DNA of 5,537 nt from an uncultured Sphingomonadaceae bacterium. GTDB taxonomy: Bacteria; Pseudomonadota; Alphaproteobacteria; Sphingomonadales; Sphingomonadaceae. Shown here in pieces: positions 5,177 through 5,537 of the stretch. The notes under the pieces were generated by a model, which searched no databases, was not told where the DNA came from, and saw only the letters and a list, made by a program, of their open reading frames with translations. A program made the translations under genes and the position numbers. The stretch's first letter is position 1, and each line of letters starts with the position of its first letter. The stretch is taken from contig CAKZSF010000321.1 of the NCBI GenBank assembly GCA_937920575.1, positions 1 through 5,537 on the forward strand. The letters run 5' to 3'.

Positions 5177-5537
5177 AGTGGGTAATCCGCGGCCTTGCTG
5201 TTCTTGCAGCGATCTTGCTGGTGTCCTTTCTCGTGTTCCGCACACCCGATACGGACGCGGAAGAGATGCGCGCCAGATATGGCGGGGAAGCCTCGCAATT
5301 TGTCGAGCTGTCCAATGGCCAGACAATTCATCTGCGTGATGAAGGGCCACGAGATGGGCCCGCGATCATCCTTTTGCATGGCTCCAACAGCAGCCTTCAT
5401 ACTTGGGAAGAATGGACCAAGGCGCTTGCAACTGACTACCGGGTTGTTCGGTTTGATCAGGTCGGTCACGGGCTTACGGGCCCGGCAACCGACGGAGATT
5501 ACACCAAGGCCAGGCTTGTCGGCGATGTTCATGCGGT
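5173..5537 (+). CDS. N-terminally anchored alpha/beta hydrolase, 3' end cut by window edge
   Basis: An open frame runs from ATG 5173 to the window end (121 full codons) without a stop. The start overlaps the cytochrome stop as ATGA, and GGAG at 5161-5164 is eight bases upstream. The protein begins MKWVIRG followed by a hydrophobic helix (about residues 8-22), so it is probably anchored in the inner membrane with its catalytic domain in the periplasm. The fold is recognised from VELSNGQTIHLRDEG, AIILLHGSNSSLHTW (oxyanion-hole HG at 69-70) and YRVVRFDQVGHGLTG (about 89-103). This is the beta-strand layout of alpha/beta hydrolases such as esterases, epoxide hydrolases and dehalogenases. The nucleophile elbow, acid and His lie beyond the window, so activity and substrate class cannot be judged. 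Its coupling to the beta-helix and cytochrome genes suggests a shared pathway. Confidence 0.88.
   Translation, partial: MKWVIRGLAVLAAILLVSFLVFRTPDTDAEEMRARYGGEASQFVELSNGQTIHLRDEGPRDGPAIILLHGSNSSLHTWEEWTKALATDYRVVRFDQVGHGLTGPATDGDYTKARLVGDVHA

Noticed and set aside
4900..5532. Antisense open frame of 210 codons opposite the cytochrome end and the hydrolase
   Set aside because: It shadows two clearly coding sense genes, and its translation shows no recognisable family or membrane pattern.

Overview
The window reads as a moderately GC-rich alphaproteobacterial chromosome segment, most plausibly from the Sphingomonadales/Erythrobacteraceae. The grounds are a proton-translocating transhydrogenase with a separate short alpha-2 (PntAB) subunit, a Sphingomonad-like small secreted protein, and similar codon use throughout. 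This placement is inference; there is no rRNA, tRNA or other taxonomic marker here. All genes lie on the + strand and are closely packed. I see no mobile element, CRISPR array or tRNA.

Region 1 (about 1-2590) is a membrane-energetics cluster. It starts with the 3' part of an exported PDZ-domain protein that is cut by the window edge. Next come pntAB (458-742) and pntB (742-2232), two of the three subunits of NAD(P) transhydrogenase, which uses the proton motive force to drive NADH + NADP+ -> NAD+ + NADPH. A small N-terminally anchored protein of unknown function follows (2245-2586). Gaps are 9 nt, a 1-4 nt overlap and 12 nt, so this looks like one operon; pntAA, the NAD-binding alpha-1 subunit, is not in the window and is expected upstream.

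Region 2 (2587-2759) is the only sizeable non-coding gap. It holds a G-rich stretch with a possible G-quadruplex, one CCTCC segment that can pair with GGAGG on either side, and a short GGGG-TTCG-CCCC hairpin. It probably separates two transcription units.

Region 3 (2760 to the right edge) is a three-gene cluster: an exported right-handed parallel beta-helix protein with a very acidic tail, an exported diheme c-type cytochrome of the SO2930/HNE_0200 type, and an N-terminally anchored alpha/beta hydrolase cut by the window end. Consecutive genes overlap by 4 nt (GTGA, then ATGA), which suggests translational coupling. The beta-helix/diheme-cytochrome pair is, as I recall, a recurrent but functionally uncharacterised partnership. 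With the hydrolase it forms the most interesting candidate system here: a cell-envelope redox module of unknown substrate.
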